Below the pieces are notes generated by a model. That model had not been told where the DNA came from, made no database searches, and worked only from the letters and a program-made list of their open reading frames with translations. From Bradyrhizobium nitroreducens (lineage in GTDB: Bacteria > Pseudomonadota > Alphaproteobacteria > Rhizobiales > Xanthobacteraceae), in the NCBI RefSeq assembly GCF_002776695.1, contig NZ_LFJC01000003.1, positions 6,735,149 through 6,799,148 of the forward strand: a stretch of 64,000 nucleotides of DNA, read 5' to 3'. The translations under genes were made by a program, and so were the position numbers. Below, one piece after another: positions 42,248 through 51,140 of this stretch (positions within the stretch are counted from its first letter, which is position 1; each line of letters starts with the position of its first letter).

Positions 42248-43299
42248 AACCGTTTGATTATGTCAGGCCCGCCACGGTCTCCGAGGCCGTCGTCGCCGCC
42301 GCCCGGCCGGGCGCAGCCTATCTCGCCGCGGGCACCAACCTGCTCGATCTGATGAAGGGCAATATCAGCCGTCCGGATCGGCTGGTCGACGTCACCCATC
42401 TCGACGGGCTCGATGCCATCGAGACGCTTCCCGACGGCTCGTTGCGCATCGGCGCGCTGGTGAGCAATGCCGATCTCGCGCATGATCCGGCCTTTGCGAA
42501 GACCTATCCCGCCGTCGCCGAGGCGCTGCTCTCCGGCGCTTCGGCACAATTGCGCAATGCCGCCACCGTCGGCGGCAATCTCTTGCAACGGACGCGCTGC
42601 GCGTATTTCTACGACACCGCCAGCCGCTGCAACAAGCGCGAGGCCGGCAGCGGTTGCGATGCCCGCGAGGGCGAGAGCCGCGGCCATGCCGTGCTCGGCT
42701 GGAGCGACAGCTGCATCGCCACGCATCCCTCCGATTTCTGCGTACCCTTGGTCGCGCTCGACGCCGTCGTCGAGATCGAGGGCAGGGGCGGCCGTCGCGA
42801 GATCGCGCTCGACGAACTGCATCGCCTGCCCGGCAATTCGCCTGAGCGTGAATCGGCGCTTGAGCCCGGCGATCTCGTCGTCGCGGTGCGCCTGCCGCCT
42901 GCGGCGCGCGGCTTCGCCGCGCATGCGCGCTATCTCAAGGTTCGTGACCGCACCTCCTACGCCTTCGCCGTGGTATCCGCCGCGGCCGCGTTGCGGATCG
43001 AGAACGGCAAGGTCGCGGAGGCGCGGATCGCGCTCGGCGGTGTCGCCGCCAAGCCGTGGCGCGCCCGCGCCGCGGAGGACGTGCTCAGGGGTGTCGCGCC
43101 GACGGCAGATGCGTTCCAGGAAGCCGCCTGGCGCGCGCTCACCGACGCAAAGCCGTCCGGCGACAATGCCTTCAAGATCGAGCTCGCGCGTCGCATCGTC
43201 GTGCGCGCGCTGCGACTTGCCGCCGCGGGTACGCCTGCGCGTCTGCCGGCGTTGCCGGCCTCTCCCTTTGCCTCGACATCCGGAGCCATTCATGCCTGA
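42244..43299 (+). CDS. paoB: Aldehyde dehydrogenase (PaoABC-type), FAD subunit
   Basis: 351 residues of the xanthine dehydrogenase FAD-binding family (FAD contacts around AAGTNLLDLMKG and TVGGNLLQRTRC). The segment CAYFYDTASRCNKREAGSGC, with a further DSCIATHPSDFC, is the extra cysteine set that binds the unusual [4Fe-4S] cluster in E. coli PaoB. This supports the PaoABC assignment over ordinary CO or xanthine dehydrogenases. Its stop overlaps the next start by 8 bases, so translation is coupled. Confidence 0.87.
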   Translation: MKPFDYVRPATVSEAVVAAARPGAAYLAAGTNLLDLMKGNISRPDRLVDVTHLDGLDAIETLPDGSLRIGALVSNADLAHDPAFAKTYPAVAEALLSGASAQLRNAATVGGNLLQRTRCAYFYDTASRCNKREAGSGCDAREGESRGHAVLGWSDSCIATHPSDFCVPLVALDAVVEIEGRGGRREIALDELHRLPGNSPERESALEPGDLVVAVRLPPAARGFAAHARYLKVRDRTSYAFAVVSAAAALRIENGKVAEARIALGGVAAKPWRARAAEDVLRGVAPTADAFQEAAWRALTDAKPSGDNAFKIELARRIVVRALRLAAAGTPARLPALPASPFASTSGAIHA

Positions 43300-45553
43300 G
43301 CTCAATCTCACCAGCGCCCCCGCCCATCTCAGGCACGGCTCGAACATCGGCCAGCCGCTCACCCGCCGTGACGGCGTCCTCAAGGTCACGGGGCAGGCGA
43401 CCTATGCCGCCGACAATCACCCACCCGGCATGTTGTTTGCGGTGATCGCTGTCTCCGGCATCGCGCATGGCCGAGTGGTCTCGCTCGACGTCGCCGCAGC
43501 AAAACGCCATCCCGGGGTCGTCGATGTCATGACGCCCGACCACAAGCCGCAGCTGGCGATCGACCCTGAGATCAAGACCAATCCGTTCGTGTTCCGGATG
43601 GAAACGTTGCAGAGCAACGAGGTCCGCTACGCCAACCAGCCCATCGCGGTCGTGATTGCGGAAACGCTGGAAGCCGCGACGGAAGGTGCGGCGCTGCTGG
43701 CGCCGCGCTACGAGACGCTGCCTCCGCTGGTCGGGCTAGACGCCGGCGAGAGCTTCGTGCCGCCCGTCGTCGGTGTCGGCAATCCCACCGAGAATCACCT
43801 CGGCGATGTCGAGGCGGGCCTTGCCTCGGCCGAGAAGCGGATCGACGCGACTTACGAGACGCCGCCGCAATATCACAATGCGATGGAGCCGCATGCGATC
43901 GTGGTTCAATGGGATGGCGACAGGCTATCGGTGGACATGCCGACCCAGGGTCTGATGCTTTCGCTCGCGCGCATTGCCGAACTGTTCGGTATCGCGCACG
44001 ACAAGATCCACATTCGCAGTCCCTTCCTCGGCGGCGGCTTCGGCTCGAAGGGGCTCATGGGCGGTCCGCCGGTCCTCGGCATCATGGCGGCGAAGCTGGT
44101 CGGCAGGCCGATCAAGCTGGTGCTGCGCCGTGAGCAGATGTACGGCCCGGTCGGCCATCGCGCACCGACGCGCCAGCGCCTGCGCATCGGCGCCGACAGC
44201 GAGGGACGTCTGACTGCGCTCGATCATCACGCCAGGACCGTGTCGAGCATGTTCGACGATTTCTACGAGCCTGCGGCCGATGCCTCGCACACGCTCTACG
44301 CGGCGCCAGCGATCCGCACCTCGCATGACGCCGTGCGCGTCAACACGGGCACGCCGCTGTTCATGCGCGCGCCCGGCGAGGCAACCGGGTCGATCGCACT
44401 GGAAAGTGCGATCGACGAGATGGCCTGGGCCTGCGGCATGGATCCGCTCGCCTTCCGCCTGAAGAACTATGCCGAGGTCGAGCCGATCAGCGGCAAGCCG
44501 TTCTCGTCGAAGGCACTGCGTGCCTGTTACGAGCAGGGGGCAGCGCGGTTCGGCTGGGCCAAGCGATCGCCGCAGCCGCGGCAGATGCGCGACGATGCCG
44601 GCCTGCTGGTCGGCTGGGGCATGGGCACCGCGACCTTTCCGGCGCTGATGTTCCAGGCGGAAGCGCGCGCGGCGATTCGGCGCGACGGTTCGGGCGTGAT
44701 GGAGATCGGCGCGCACGACATGGGGCAGGGCGCCTGGACGGCGCTGGCGCAGATCGCGGCCGATGCGGTCGGTCTCGACATCGACCGCGTCACGTTCAAG
44801 GCCGGCACGTCAGACCTGCCCGATGCCGGCATCGCAGGTGGGTCCGCGCATACGGCAACCGCGGGTGCTGCGATCCACAGCGCCGGCGCGGCCGTGATCG
44901 CAAAGCTCGCCGATCTCGCCACCGGTGACGAGCGCTCGCCGCTGTTCGGCGCCGGCAATACCGGTGTGATCGCGCGCGACGGCAGGCTGATCCGTCGTGA
45001 CGATGAGAGCCGCGGCGAGAGCTACGCCGAGATCCTTGCACGCGCGGGCGTCGCCGAGGTCGAGGCCCGCGGCACCGGCGCGCCGAACCCTGCCGCGATG
45101 GAGGAATACGCCATGCACGCCCATGGCGCGGTGTTCGCGGAGGTGAAGGTCGATCCCGAGCTCGGCCAAATCCGCGTCACCCGCATGGTCGGGGCCTTCG
45201 CTGCCGGACGCATCGTCAACCCGCGCATGGTGCAGAGCCAGCTGTTCGGCGGCATGATCTGGGGGATGTCCTTTGCGCTGCACGAGGAGGCGATAACCGA
45301 TCGCCGGACCGGCCGCATCATGAACGCCAATCTCGGCGAGTACCATGTCCCGGTGAATGCCGACGTGCCGCCGCTCGACGTGATCACGGTCGAGGAGCAA
45401 GACCCGCACGTCAACACCCTCGGCATCAAGGGCGTCGGCGAGATCGGCATCACCGGCAGCGCCGGTGCGGTCGCCAACGCGGTCTGGCACGCGACCGGCG
45501 TGCGTGTCCGCAGATTCCCGATCCGGATCGAGGATTTGCTGACGCAGCTTTGA
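43292..45553 (+). CDS. paoC: Aldehyde dehydrogenase (PaoABC-type), molybdenum subunit
   Basis: 753 residues of the xanthine dehydrogenase large-subunit family. Molybdopterin contacts include GGGFGSKG near residue 248 and a Gln in the GQGAWTALAQIAAD block. The catalytic base is the Glu of GVGEIGITG near the C-terminus. PaoC enzymes oxidise a broad set of aromatic and aliphatic aldehydes to acids. No XdhC/PaoD-type cofactor-insertion gene follows, so maturation must come from elsewhere. Confidence 0.9.
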   Translation: MPELNLTSAPAHLRHGSNIGQPLTRRDGVLKVTGQATYAADNHPPGMLFAVIAVSGIAHGRVVSLDVAAAKRHPGVVDVMTPDHKPQLAIDPEIKTNPFVFRMETLQSNEVRYANQPIAVVIAETLEAATEGAALLAPRYETLPPLVGLDAGESFVPPVVGVGNPTENHLGDVEAGLASAEKRIDATYETPPQYHNAMEPHAIVVQWDGDRLSVDMPTQGLMLSLARIAELFGIAHDKIHIRSPFLGGGFGSKGLMGGPPVLGIMAAKLVGRPIKLVLRREQMYGPVGHRAPTRQRLRIGADSEGRLTALDHHARTVSSMFDDFYEPAADASHTLYAAPAIRTSHDAVRVNTGTPLFMRAPGEATGSIALESAIDEMAWACGMDPLAFRLKNYAEVEPISGKPFSSKALRACYEQGAARFGWAKRSPQPRQMRDDAGLLVGWGMGTATFPALMFQAEARAAIRRDGSGVMEIGAHDMGQGAWTALAQIAADAVGLDIDRVTFKAGTSDLPDAGIAGGSAHTATAGAAIHSAGAAVIAKLADLATGDERSPLFGAGNTGVIARDGRLIRRDDESRGESYAEILARAGVAEVEARGTGAPNPAAMEEYAMHAHGAVFAEVKVDPELGQIRVTRMVGAFAAGRIVNPRMVQSQLFGGMIWGMSFALHEEAITDRRTGRIMNANLGEYHVPVNADVPPLDVITVEEQDPHVNTLGIKGVGEIGITGSAGAVANAVWHATGVRVRRFPIRIEDLLTQL

Positions 45554-45562
45554 GCAGCCTCA

Positions 45563-45591
45563 CGGCACCGGGCGCGCCGCGCCCGGTGCCG
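45563..45591. terminator. Strong hairpin after paoC
   Basis: Perfect 12-bp arms CGGCACCGGGCG/CGCCCGGTGCCG with a 5-base loop. It is followed by a second near-palindrome, CCGCTAAAGCGCGAT and ATCGCGCCTTAGCGG (one mismatch), whose right arm ends inside the convergent gene. Together they separate paoC from the LprI-like gene. Confidence 0.7.
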
Positions 45592-45625
45592 CTAAAGCGC
45601 GATACGCCGAGATGCCAATCGCGCC

Positions 45626-47137
45626 TTAGCGGATCGAGCCGGAGAAATTGTCGATGTCGGGCGAGGCGCGCGCCGGAAACAGCCGGGCGGTCGAGGAGTT
45701 GTCGAGCCTTCGCCTGCACTTCGCCTCGTCGTCGGTGTCCTTGCCGGTGCGCTTGTTCGCGAATGCGTCGTCGAGACGGTTGACGACCAGCATGGCGTGG
45801 TCGCGCTCCAGCGTATCGGGATTCTTGCGCTGTTCGTCGGCGCGGAAAGAGCCGCCCGCCATCTTGCCGGTCATGTCGTAGTCGCAGCCGGCCTTCCAAT
45901 CGCCCTGATCCCATTTCCACCCATGCGCGGTCAGCCGGCCAGTCTTGTCGATGGTGACCTTCAGAATCGCGTTGTGGGCGAGCCAGATGCCGGGCAGGCC
46001 CTCGCGCTTGTCGTCGAAGCCTTCCAGCAGCGCGATCCGCTCGCGCTGGAGGGCATCGACGTGATCCCGCCCGCTGGCGGTCGCGTGCATTTCCGAGCTG
46101 CGCTTTTCCCAGGCCGGATGCAGAAATTCGGGGAATTGCATGGTCTGCGCCTGCACCCAGTTGCGCTGGTCTTCCGTCAGCGCGCGCCGTGTCACATCGT
46201 CGAGCCGCGGCAGCAGCGCCTTCCAGGCGCGGTTCAATCGCTGATCGTTCTCGGCCAGATCGGGGTCCGAGCAGATCTCTTCGTCCGTCGCGGTCACCGG
46301 ACGCACACAATCGAAAGTCGGCGCGACGAACGAGGCCTCGGTCTTGTCGGCGTCGCCGGAGGTGCCGCTCGCGAAATAGGTGCCGGTGATCTGCCATAGA
46401 TAGTCGCAATCGTCGCCTTCCTCGGTCGTATCGTCGCCATCGATCATGACGACGCGAAGGGTCTCGCCCTGGCGACGGAGCTTGATCGCCGGAAGTTTTG
46501 CCGGCTTGGTCTGCTGCTGGCCTGCCGGTGACGCGGCGTTCGGCAGTTGGATCGACCCGCTCAGCCAGTTGCCGGCCTTCGTCACGGTCGTGCTCAGCTT
46601 GCATTGCCGATGCCTGTCACTGCCGTAATAGGCCCGCATGTCGATCGTCAGGTGCCGCACGCCGTTCGCATCCGGCGAGAGGGTGAGGCTTCCGAACGCG
46701 TTGGCCCATTTGCCGGAGAACCCGCTCCGCCCGAAGCCGCCGGCGATCTCGTCGAGCGCGGCCTGGCGCTGGCGCAGCGTCGCGGCAAAGTTGTCGCGCA
46801 GCTCGGCTTCGTCGACCTCCTGCACGGTGTCGGCGGCTTGCGAGATCATCTCGTTGAACCAGGCCTCGTCGCGCTTGAGCAGAGGCCGGATATTGACGGG
46901 CGCCCTGGCGAGCGCCGCATCGAAGGATTTGTCGATCGCGGCGACGAGCCTGTCGTAGCCCCTTTCCTGACAGGCGGCGGGCTTGATCGCACTCCCGTTG
47001 CCGTTGGCCTTACCGCATAGCGTGATTGCGGTCGGCGCAGTGCTGGCGGCGCGGAGGAAATCGTCCATGGCGTGGCAGGTGACGGGAACGAGCAGGGCCG
47101 TCGCGGTGACGAGCGCGAGGCGAAACGGGGCGAACAT
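45626..47137 (-). CDS. Exported protein with LprI/DUF1311-like domain
   Basis: 503 residues with an N-terminal signal (LALVTATALLVPVTCHA). The middle part (about 280-345) has the lysozyme-inhibitor LprI pattern: FDCVRPVTATDEEICSD, then DQRLNRAWKALLPRL and LTEDQRNWVQAQ. A related degenerate half appears at residues 40-130 (CGKANGNGSAIKP, LLKRDEAWFNEM). Six or more Cys suggest disulfides in the periplasm. The role of the rest is unknown; lysozyme inhibition is only a family hint. Confidence 0.75.
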   Translation of the reverse strand: MFAPFRLALVTATALLVPVTCHAMDDFLRAASTAPTAITLCGKANGNGSAIKPAACQERGYDRLVAAIDKSFDAALARAPVNIRPLLKRDEAWFNEMISQAADTVQEVDEAELRDNFAATLRQRQAALDEIAGGFGRSGFSGKWANAFGSLTLSPDANGVRHLTIDMRAYYGSDRHRQCKLSTTVTKAGNWLSGSIQLPNAASPAGQQQTKPAKLPAIKLRRQGETLRVVMIDGDDTTEEGDDCDYLWQITGTYFASGTSGDADKTEASFVAPTFDCVRPVTATDEEICSDPDLAENDQRLNRAWKALLPRLDDVTRRALTEDQRNWVQAQTMQFPEFLHPAWEKRSSEMHATASGRDHVDALQRERIALLEGFDDKREGLPGIWLAHNAILKVTIDKTGRLTAHGWKWDQGDWKAGCDYDMTGKMAGGSFRADEQRKNPDTLERDHAMLVVNRLDDAFANKRTGKDTDDEAKCRRRLDNSSTARLFPARASPDIDNFSGSIR

Positions 47138-47240
47138 TGGCGGCTCTTGGCTGGAGCGGGATCGTGCCTGTCCGTTGGTCGTCCGCGGCGTCAGCGAGGT
47201 TCAGGAGGGCTCGGGAATGTCGACCCCCGTGCCGATCCGA

Positions 47241-47393
47241 TCAATGCAACTTCCTGCGCAGGGCCTTGACCGCTTCTCGCTGCATCTCGATGTACTCGGC
47301 GATGGCCTTGCGCAGCTCGCGCGAATGGAGCTTGTCGGCGTCGCGCAAGGCTTCGTCGAGCACGGCTTCGGCATTGGCAAGAGTGATCTTCAT
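47241..47393 (-). CDS. Small helical protein, 50 residues
   Basis: Reads MKITLANAEAVLDEALRDAD, continues as a charged helix and ends ALRRKLH. The ATG is preceded by GGGAG at about 7 bases. The heptad-like spacing of Leu/Ala suggests a single long helix. No family recognised. It has good codon use and a ribosome site, so it is probably real despite its length. Confidence 0.6.
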   Translation of the reverse strand: MKITLANAEAVLDEALRDADKLHSRELRKAIAEYIEMQREAVKALRRKLH

Positions 47394-47415
47394 GCGCTGG
47401 CTCCCGCTACGAAGC

Positions 47416-47444
47416 GGCCCCGGAGTACCTAGGAGTCCGGGGCC
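47416..47444. terminator. Hairpin upstream of the small gene
   Basis: GGCCCCGGA and its complement TCCGGGGCC form a 9-bp stem with an 11-base loop, between the small gene and the XRE-cupin gene, both on the minus strand. It may end the XRE-cupin transcript. Confidence 0.45.
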
Positions 47445-47579
47445 ATAGCCTCAGCACCTTTGCGCCAGGCTGCTCGGCTACGTTTCATATTATATAGCGG
47501 TCGCGTGCGCGGAAATTGAGATGGCTCAAGGACCGTAAGATAACGGTGTTCGTACGATTACGGATGGGCCGATTACGTC

Positions 47580-48128
47580 TCAGAACGTCGGCGGCGTGCA
47601 GGCCGAGATCACCTCGCACGCCTTGCCACCGACGCAGCGGAAGCGGTGCGGGCGGCGGCTCTCGAAATAATAGGCGTCGCCGGGGTTGAGGATGCGGCGC
47701 TCGTCCTCGACGGTGACTTCGAGCTTGCCGGAGATCACGATGCCGCCTTCCTCGCCCTCATGGACGAGGTGGACGCGGCCGGTGTCGCTGCCGGGCTCGT
47801 AGCGCTCCTTGAGAATCTGCAGGCTACGGCCGAACAGATTGTCTCCGACCTGCCGATACGAGATCGGCTTCTTGCCGACCTCGGTCAGTTCCTCGGCGCG
47901 GTAGAAGATCTTGCGCCTGGTCTCCGGCTCCAGCGCAAAGAACTCGGCGAGCCCCATCGGGATGCCGTCGAGGATGCGTTTGAGCGCGCCGACGGAAGGG
48001 TTCATCTGGTTGGATTCGATCAGCGAGATCGTCGAATTGGTGACCCCGGCGCGCTTGGCCAGCTCGCGCTGCGACAGCTTGTGGCGCGCCCGGATGAATC
48101 GCAGCCGTCCACCGATGTCGACGCTCAT
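47580..48128 (-). CDS. XRE-family regulator with C-terminal cupin (PuuR-like)
   Basis: 182 residues. An HTH_3 DNA-binding domain (residues 5-60, LSQRELAKRAGVTNSTISLIE) is joined to a cupin sensor domain (HLVHEGEEGGIVISGKLEVTVED and FESRRPHRF). PuuR of E. coli, which senses putrescine, has this plan. It is divergent from the omega-aminotransferase gene and probably represses it. An inverted repeat at 48206-48231 in the shared gap is a candidate operator. Confidence 0.88.
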   Translation of the reverse strand: MSVDIGGRLRFIRARHKLSQRELAKRAGVTNSTISLIESNQMNPSVGALKRILDGIPMGLAEFFALEPETRRKIFYRAEELTEVGKKPISYRQVGDNLFGRSLQILKERYEPGSDTGRVHLVHEGEEGGIVISGKLEVTVEDERRILNPGDAYYFESRRPHRFRCVGGKACEVISACTPPTF

Positions 48129-48205
48129 GCCCCTGGTCCCGTGTTGCAAGTGTTGCGGATCGCGCAAATATGGACCAGCAGCCCCAGACAAATCAATGGG
48201 TTGCG

Positions 48206-48231
48206 GCGCAACAGAAAAGGACTTGTTGCGC
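48206..48231. promoter_or_regulatory. Candidate operator between the XRE-cupin and aminotransferase genes
   Basis: Perfect 8-bp arms GCGCAACA and TGTTGCGC are separated by 10 bases. Further TTGCG/TTGCA half-sites lie nearby in the gap. Binding by the adjacent regulator is inferred from position. Confidence 0.4.
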
Positions 48232-48277
48232 ATTCCAAACCGTGGCTCAGCTGTGCGGTCAGCAAAGGAGCGCGGCC

Positions 48278-49606
48278 GTGACCCTTCATCAGATTCCGAA
48301 CACTATCAAGACCGACTCGTTCTGGATGCCGTTCACGGCCAACCGGCAGTTCAAGAAGGCGCCGCGCCTGTTCTCCTCGGCCGAGGGCATGCACTACACC
48401 ACCGTCGACGGCCGCAAGGTGATCGACGGCTCCGCGGGCCTGTGGTGCGTCAATGCCGGCCACGGCCGCAAGCAGATCGCGGCTGCGGTCGAGCGGCAGC
48501 TGATGACGCTGGACTTCGCGCCCTCGTTCCAGATGGGCCATCCGCTGGCCTTCGACTTCGCCGAGCGCCTCGCCGAGATCGCGCCGAAGGGCCTCGATCG
48601 CATCTTCTTCACCAATTCCGGCTCCGAGTCGGTCGATACCGCGCTGAAGATTGCGCTCGCCTATCACCGCGCCACCGGCCAGGCGAGCCGCACCCGCCTG
48701 ATCGGCCGCGAGCGCGGCTATCACGGCGTCGGCTTCGGCGGCACCTCGGTCGGCGGCATGGTCGCGAACCGCCGCGCCTTCACCACCCTGCTGCCGGGCG
48801 TCGACCACATCCGCCATACCCACGACCTCACCCGCAACGCCTTCGCCAAGGACCAGCCCGAGCATGGCGCCGAGCTCGCCGACGATCTCGAGCGTCTGGT
48901 GGCCCTGCACGGCGCCGAGACCATCGCCGCCGTCATCGTCGAGCCGGTGCCGGGCTCGACCGCGGTGCTGCCGCCGCCGAAGGGCTATCTGCAGCGCCTG
49001 CGCGAGATCTGCGACAAGCACGGCATCCTCCTGATCTTCGACGAGGTCATCACCGGCTTCGGCCGTCTCGGCACCCCGTTCGCCGCCAATTTCTTCGGCG
49101 TCACGCCGGACCTGATGACGACGGCCAAGGGCATCACCAACGGCACCATTCCCTGCGGCGCGGTGTTCGCGCACCGCAAGGTGCATGACGCCATGATGAT
49201 CGGCCCGGAAAACGTCATGGAGCTGTTCCACGGCTACACCTATTCGGCGCATCCGACCGCCTGCGCCGCCGGTATCGCGACGCTCGACATCTACAAGGAC
49301 GAAGGCCTGCTCACGCGCGGTGCGTCGATCGCCGAATACTGGCGCGATGCGCTGCATTCGCTCAAGGGCCTGCCCAACGTCATCGACATCCGCAATTGCG
49401 GCTTGATGGGTGCGGTCGAGCTGTCGCCGCGCGATGGCGCGGTCGGTGCGCGCGGCTACGACGTGATGGTCGACTGCTTCAATCGCGGGCTGTACTTCCG
49501 CATGAGCGGTGACTCCTTCGCGCTGTCGCCGCCCCTCATCGTCGAGAAGAGCCACATCGACGACATCGTGTCGATCCTGGGCGATGCCATCAAGCAGGTG
49601 GCCTGA
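48278..49606 (+). CDS. Omega-amino acid:pyruvate aminotransferase (class III)
   Basis: 442 residues, PLP-dependent fold type I. The cofactor lysine is in TTAKGITNG near residue 288, and the DEVITGFGRLG block with the PLP-binding Asp lies about 30 residues before. The start FWMPFTANRQFK and AGLWCVNAGHG are typical of beta-alanine/omega-amino acid:pyruvate transaminases. It uses GTG as start, supported by AAAGGAG 7 bases upstream. It probably degrades beta-alanine, GABA or polyamine-derived amines. Confidence 0.9.
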   Translation: MTLHQIPNTIKTDSFWMPFTANRQFKKAPRLFSSAEGMHYTTVDGRKVIDGSAGLWCVNAGHGRKQIAAAVERQLMTLDFAPSFQMGHPLAFDFAERLAEIAPKGLDRIFFTNSGSESVDTALKIALAYHRATGQASRTRLIGRERGYHGVGFGGTSVGGMVANRRAFTTLLPGVDHIRHTHDLTRNAFAKDQPEHGAELADDLERLVALHGAETIAAVIVEPVPGSTAVLPPPKGYLQRLREICDKHGILLIFDEVITGFGRLGTPFAANFFGVTPDLMTTAKGITNGTIPCGAVFAHRKVHDAMMIGPENVMELFHGYTYSAHPTACAAGIATLDIYKDEGLLTRGASIAEYWRDALHSLKGLPNVIDIRNCGLMGAVELSPRDGAVGARGYDVMVDCFNRGLYFRMSGDSFALSPPLIVEKSHIDDIVSILGDAIKQVA

Positions 49607-49676
49607 TAATTGCTCTCGCCGTTGCGAGTTGTGTCCTTGCAGCGGCGAGCGTGATGCCGCGGGAGTTTGACGAAGC

Positions 49677-50942
49677 GTGAAAGTTCTGATCCTCGGCAGC
49701 GGTGTCATCGGTGTCACCTCTGCCTACTACCTCGCACGTGCCGGCCACGAGGTGACGGTCGTCGACCGTCAACCGGAGCCGGCGCTTGAGACCTCCTTTG
49801 CCAATGCCGGCGAAGTCTCGCCCGGCTATTCCTCGCCCTGGGCCGGCCCCGGCGTGCCGGTGAAGGCGGTGAAGTGGCTCCTGATGAAGCACGGCCCGCT
49901 GGTGATCCGGCCGAAGCTCGATCCCGTGATGTGGGTCTGGCTGCTCAAGATGCTGCGCAACTGCACCAGCGCGCGCTATGCGGTCAACAAGAGCCGGATG
50001 ATCCCGATCGCGGAATACAGCCGCGATGCCTTGCGCGATCTGCGCCGCGACATCGGCATCCAGTATGACGAGCGCTCGCAGGGCACGCTGCAGCTGTTCC
50101 GCTATCAGGCGCAGCTCGACGGCACCGCTGAAGATATCGCCGTGCTCAAGCAATATGGCGTGCCGTTCGAGGTGCTGAGCCGCGAAGGCTGCATCGCGGT
50201 CGAGCCGGCGCTCGCAGGCGTGAAGGAGAAGTTCGTCGGCGGGCTCCGCCTGCCGCAGGACGAGACCGGCGACTGCCACATGTTCACGCAGGCGCTGGCC
50301 AAGCATGCCGAGGCGCTCGGCGTGCGCTTCATGTTCAACACCTCGATCGACCGTATCGTCACCGACGGCGCGCGTGTCAGTGGCGTCGCCACCAGCGCCG
50401 GGATGCTGCAGGCGGATTCTTACGTGCTCGCGCTCGGCAGCTGGTCGTCGCGACTCGCGGCCCCGCTCGGCATCTCGCTGCCGGTCTATCCGGTGAAGGG
50501 CTATTCGATCACGGTGCCGATCAAGGACGCCTCCGGCGCGCCGGAATCGACCGTGATGGACGAGAGCTACAAGGTCGCGATCACGCGATTGGGCAATCGC
50601 ATCCGCGTCGGCGGCACCGCCGAAATCTCCGGTTATTCGGACAAGCTCTACGATGCGCGCCGCGCCACGCTCGATCATTCGCTGACGGATCTGTTCCCGC
50701 GCGGCGGCGATCTGTCCAAGGCGACGTTCTGGAGCGGCCTGCGCCCGATGACGCCGGACGGCCCACCCGTGATCGGTCCGACGCCCTACGCCAATCTCCA
50801 CCTCAACACCGGCCACGGTACGCTCGGCTGGACCATGTCCTGCGGCTCGGGCCGCGTGCTCGCGGACCTGCTGTCGGGCGAGAAGCCTGATATCGACGTC
50901 AGTGCGCTGACGGTGGACCGGTACAATCACCGGTTTGGGTAG
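49677..50942 (+). CDS. dadA: D-amino acid dehydrogenase small subunit
   Basis: 421 residues of the DAO family. The FAD motif GSGVIGVTSAYYLARAGHEV starts at residue 7, and SFANAGEVSPGYSSPWAGPG is the DadA signature. It oxidises D-amino acids to keto acids at the membrane, passing electrons to quinone. GTG start with GGGAG upstream. It follows the aminotransferase by 70 bases, so the two may form one catabolic unit. Confidence 0.9.
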   Translation: MKVLILGSGVIGVTSAYYLARAGHEVTVVDRQPEPALETSFANAGEVSPGYSSPWAGPGVPVKAVKWLLMKHGPLVIRPKLDPVMWVWLLKMLRNCTSARYAVNKSRMIPIAEYSRDALRDLRRDIGIQYDERSQGTLQLFRYQAQLDGTAEDIAVLKQYGVPFEVLSREGCIAVEPALAGVKEKFVGGLRLPQDETGDCHMFTQALAKHAEALGVRFMFNTSIDRIVTDGARVSGVATSAGMLQADSYVLALGSWSSRLAAPLGISLPVYPVKGYSITVPIKDASGAPESTVMDESYKVAITRLGNRIRVGGTAEISGYSDKLYDARRATLDHSLTDLFPRGGDLSKATFWSGLRPMTPDGPPVIGPTPYANLHLNTGHGTLGWTMSCGSGRVLADLLSGEKPDIDVSALTVDRYNHRFG

Positions 50943-50971
50943 GCGGTTTTTCCGCGCATCCAAAGCCATCA

Positions 50972-51119
50972 CCGTCACCCTGAGGTGTGAGCTGCGCGGC
51001 GCAATAGCGCCGTGCGGCGAGCCTCGAAGGGCGACGGCCCGGCTGCATCGGGGCCGTGCATCCTTCGAGGCTCCCAGTGGAACGCGTTGCGTCCCACGCT
51101 TCGCACCTCAGGATGACGG
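50972..51119. repeat. REP-like palindromic repeat
   Basis: Begins CCGTCACCCTGAGGTG and ends CACCTCAGGATGACGG, with an inner pair AGCCTCGAAGG/CCTTCGAGGCT. It is an intergenic hairpin element typical of this genus and lies between dadA and the convergent SUKH gene. Confidence 0.75.
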
Positions 51120-51140
51120 AACGAACTGGCGGTTCGCTAT

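Noticed and set aside
42467..43291. N-terminal extension of the paoC frame by about 275 residues
   Set aside because: The extension is an Arg/Pro/Ser-rich shadow of paoB; the MPELNLTSAPAHLRHG start at 43292 matches the subunit family and overlaps paoB by only 8 bases.
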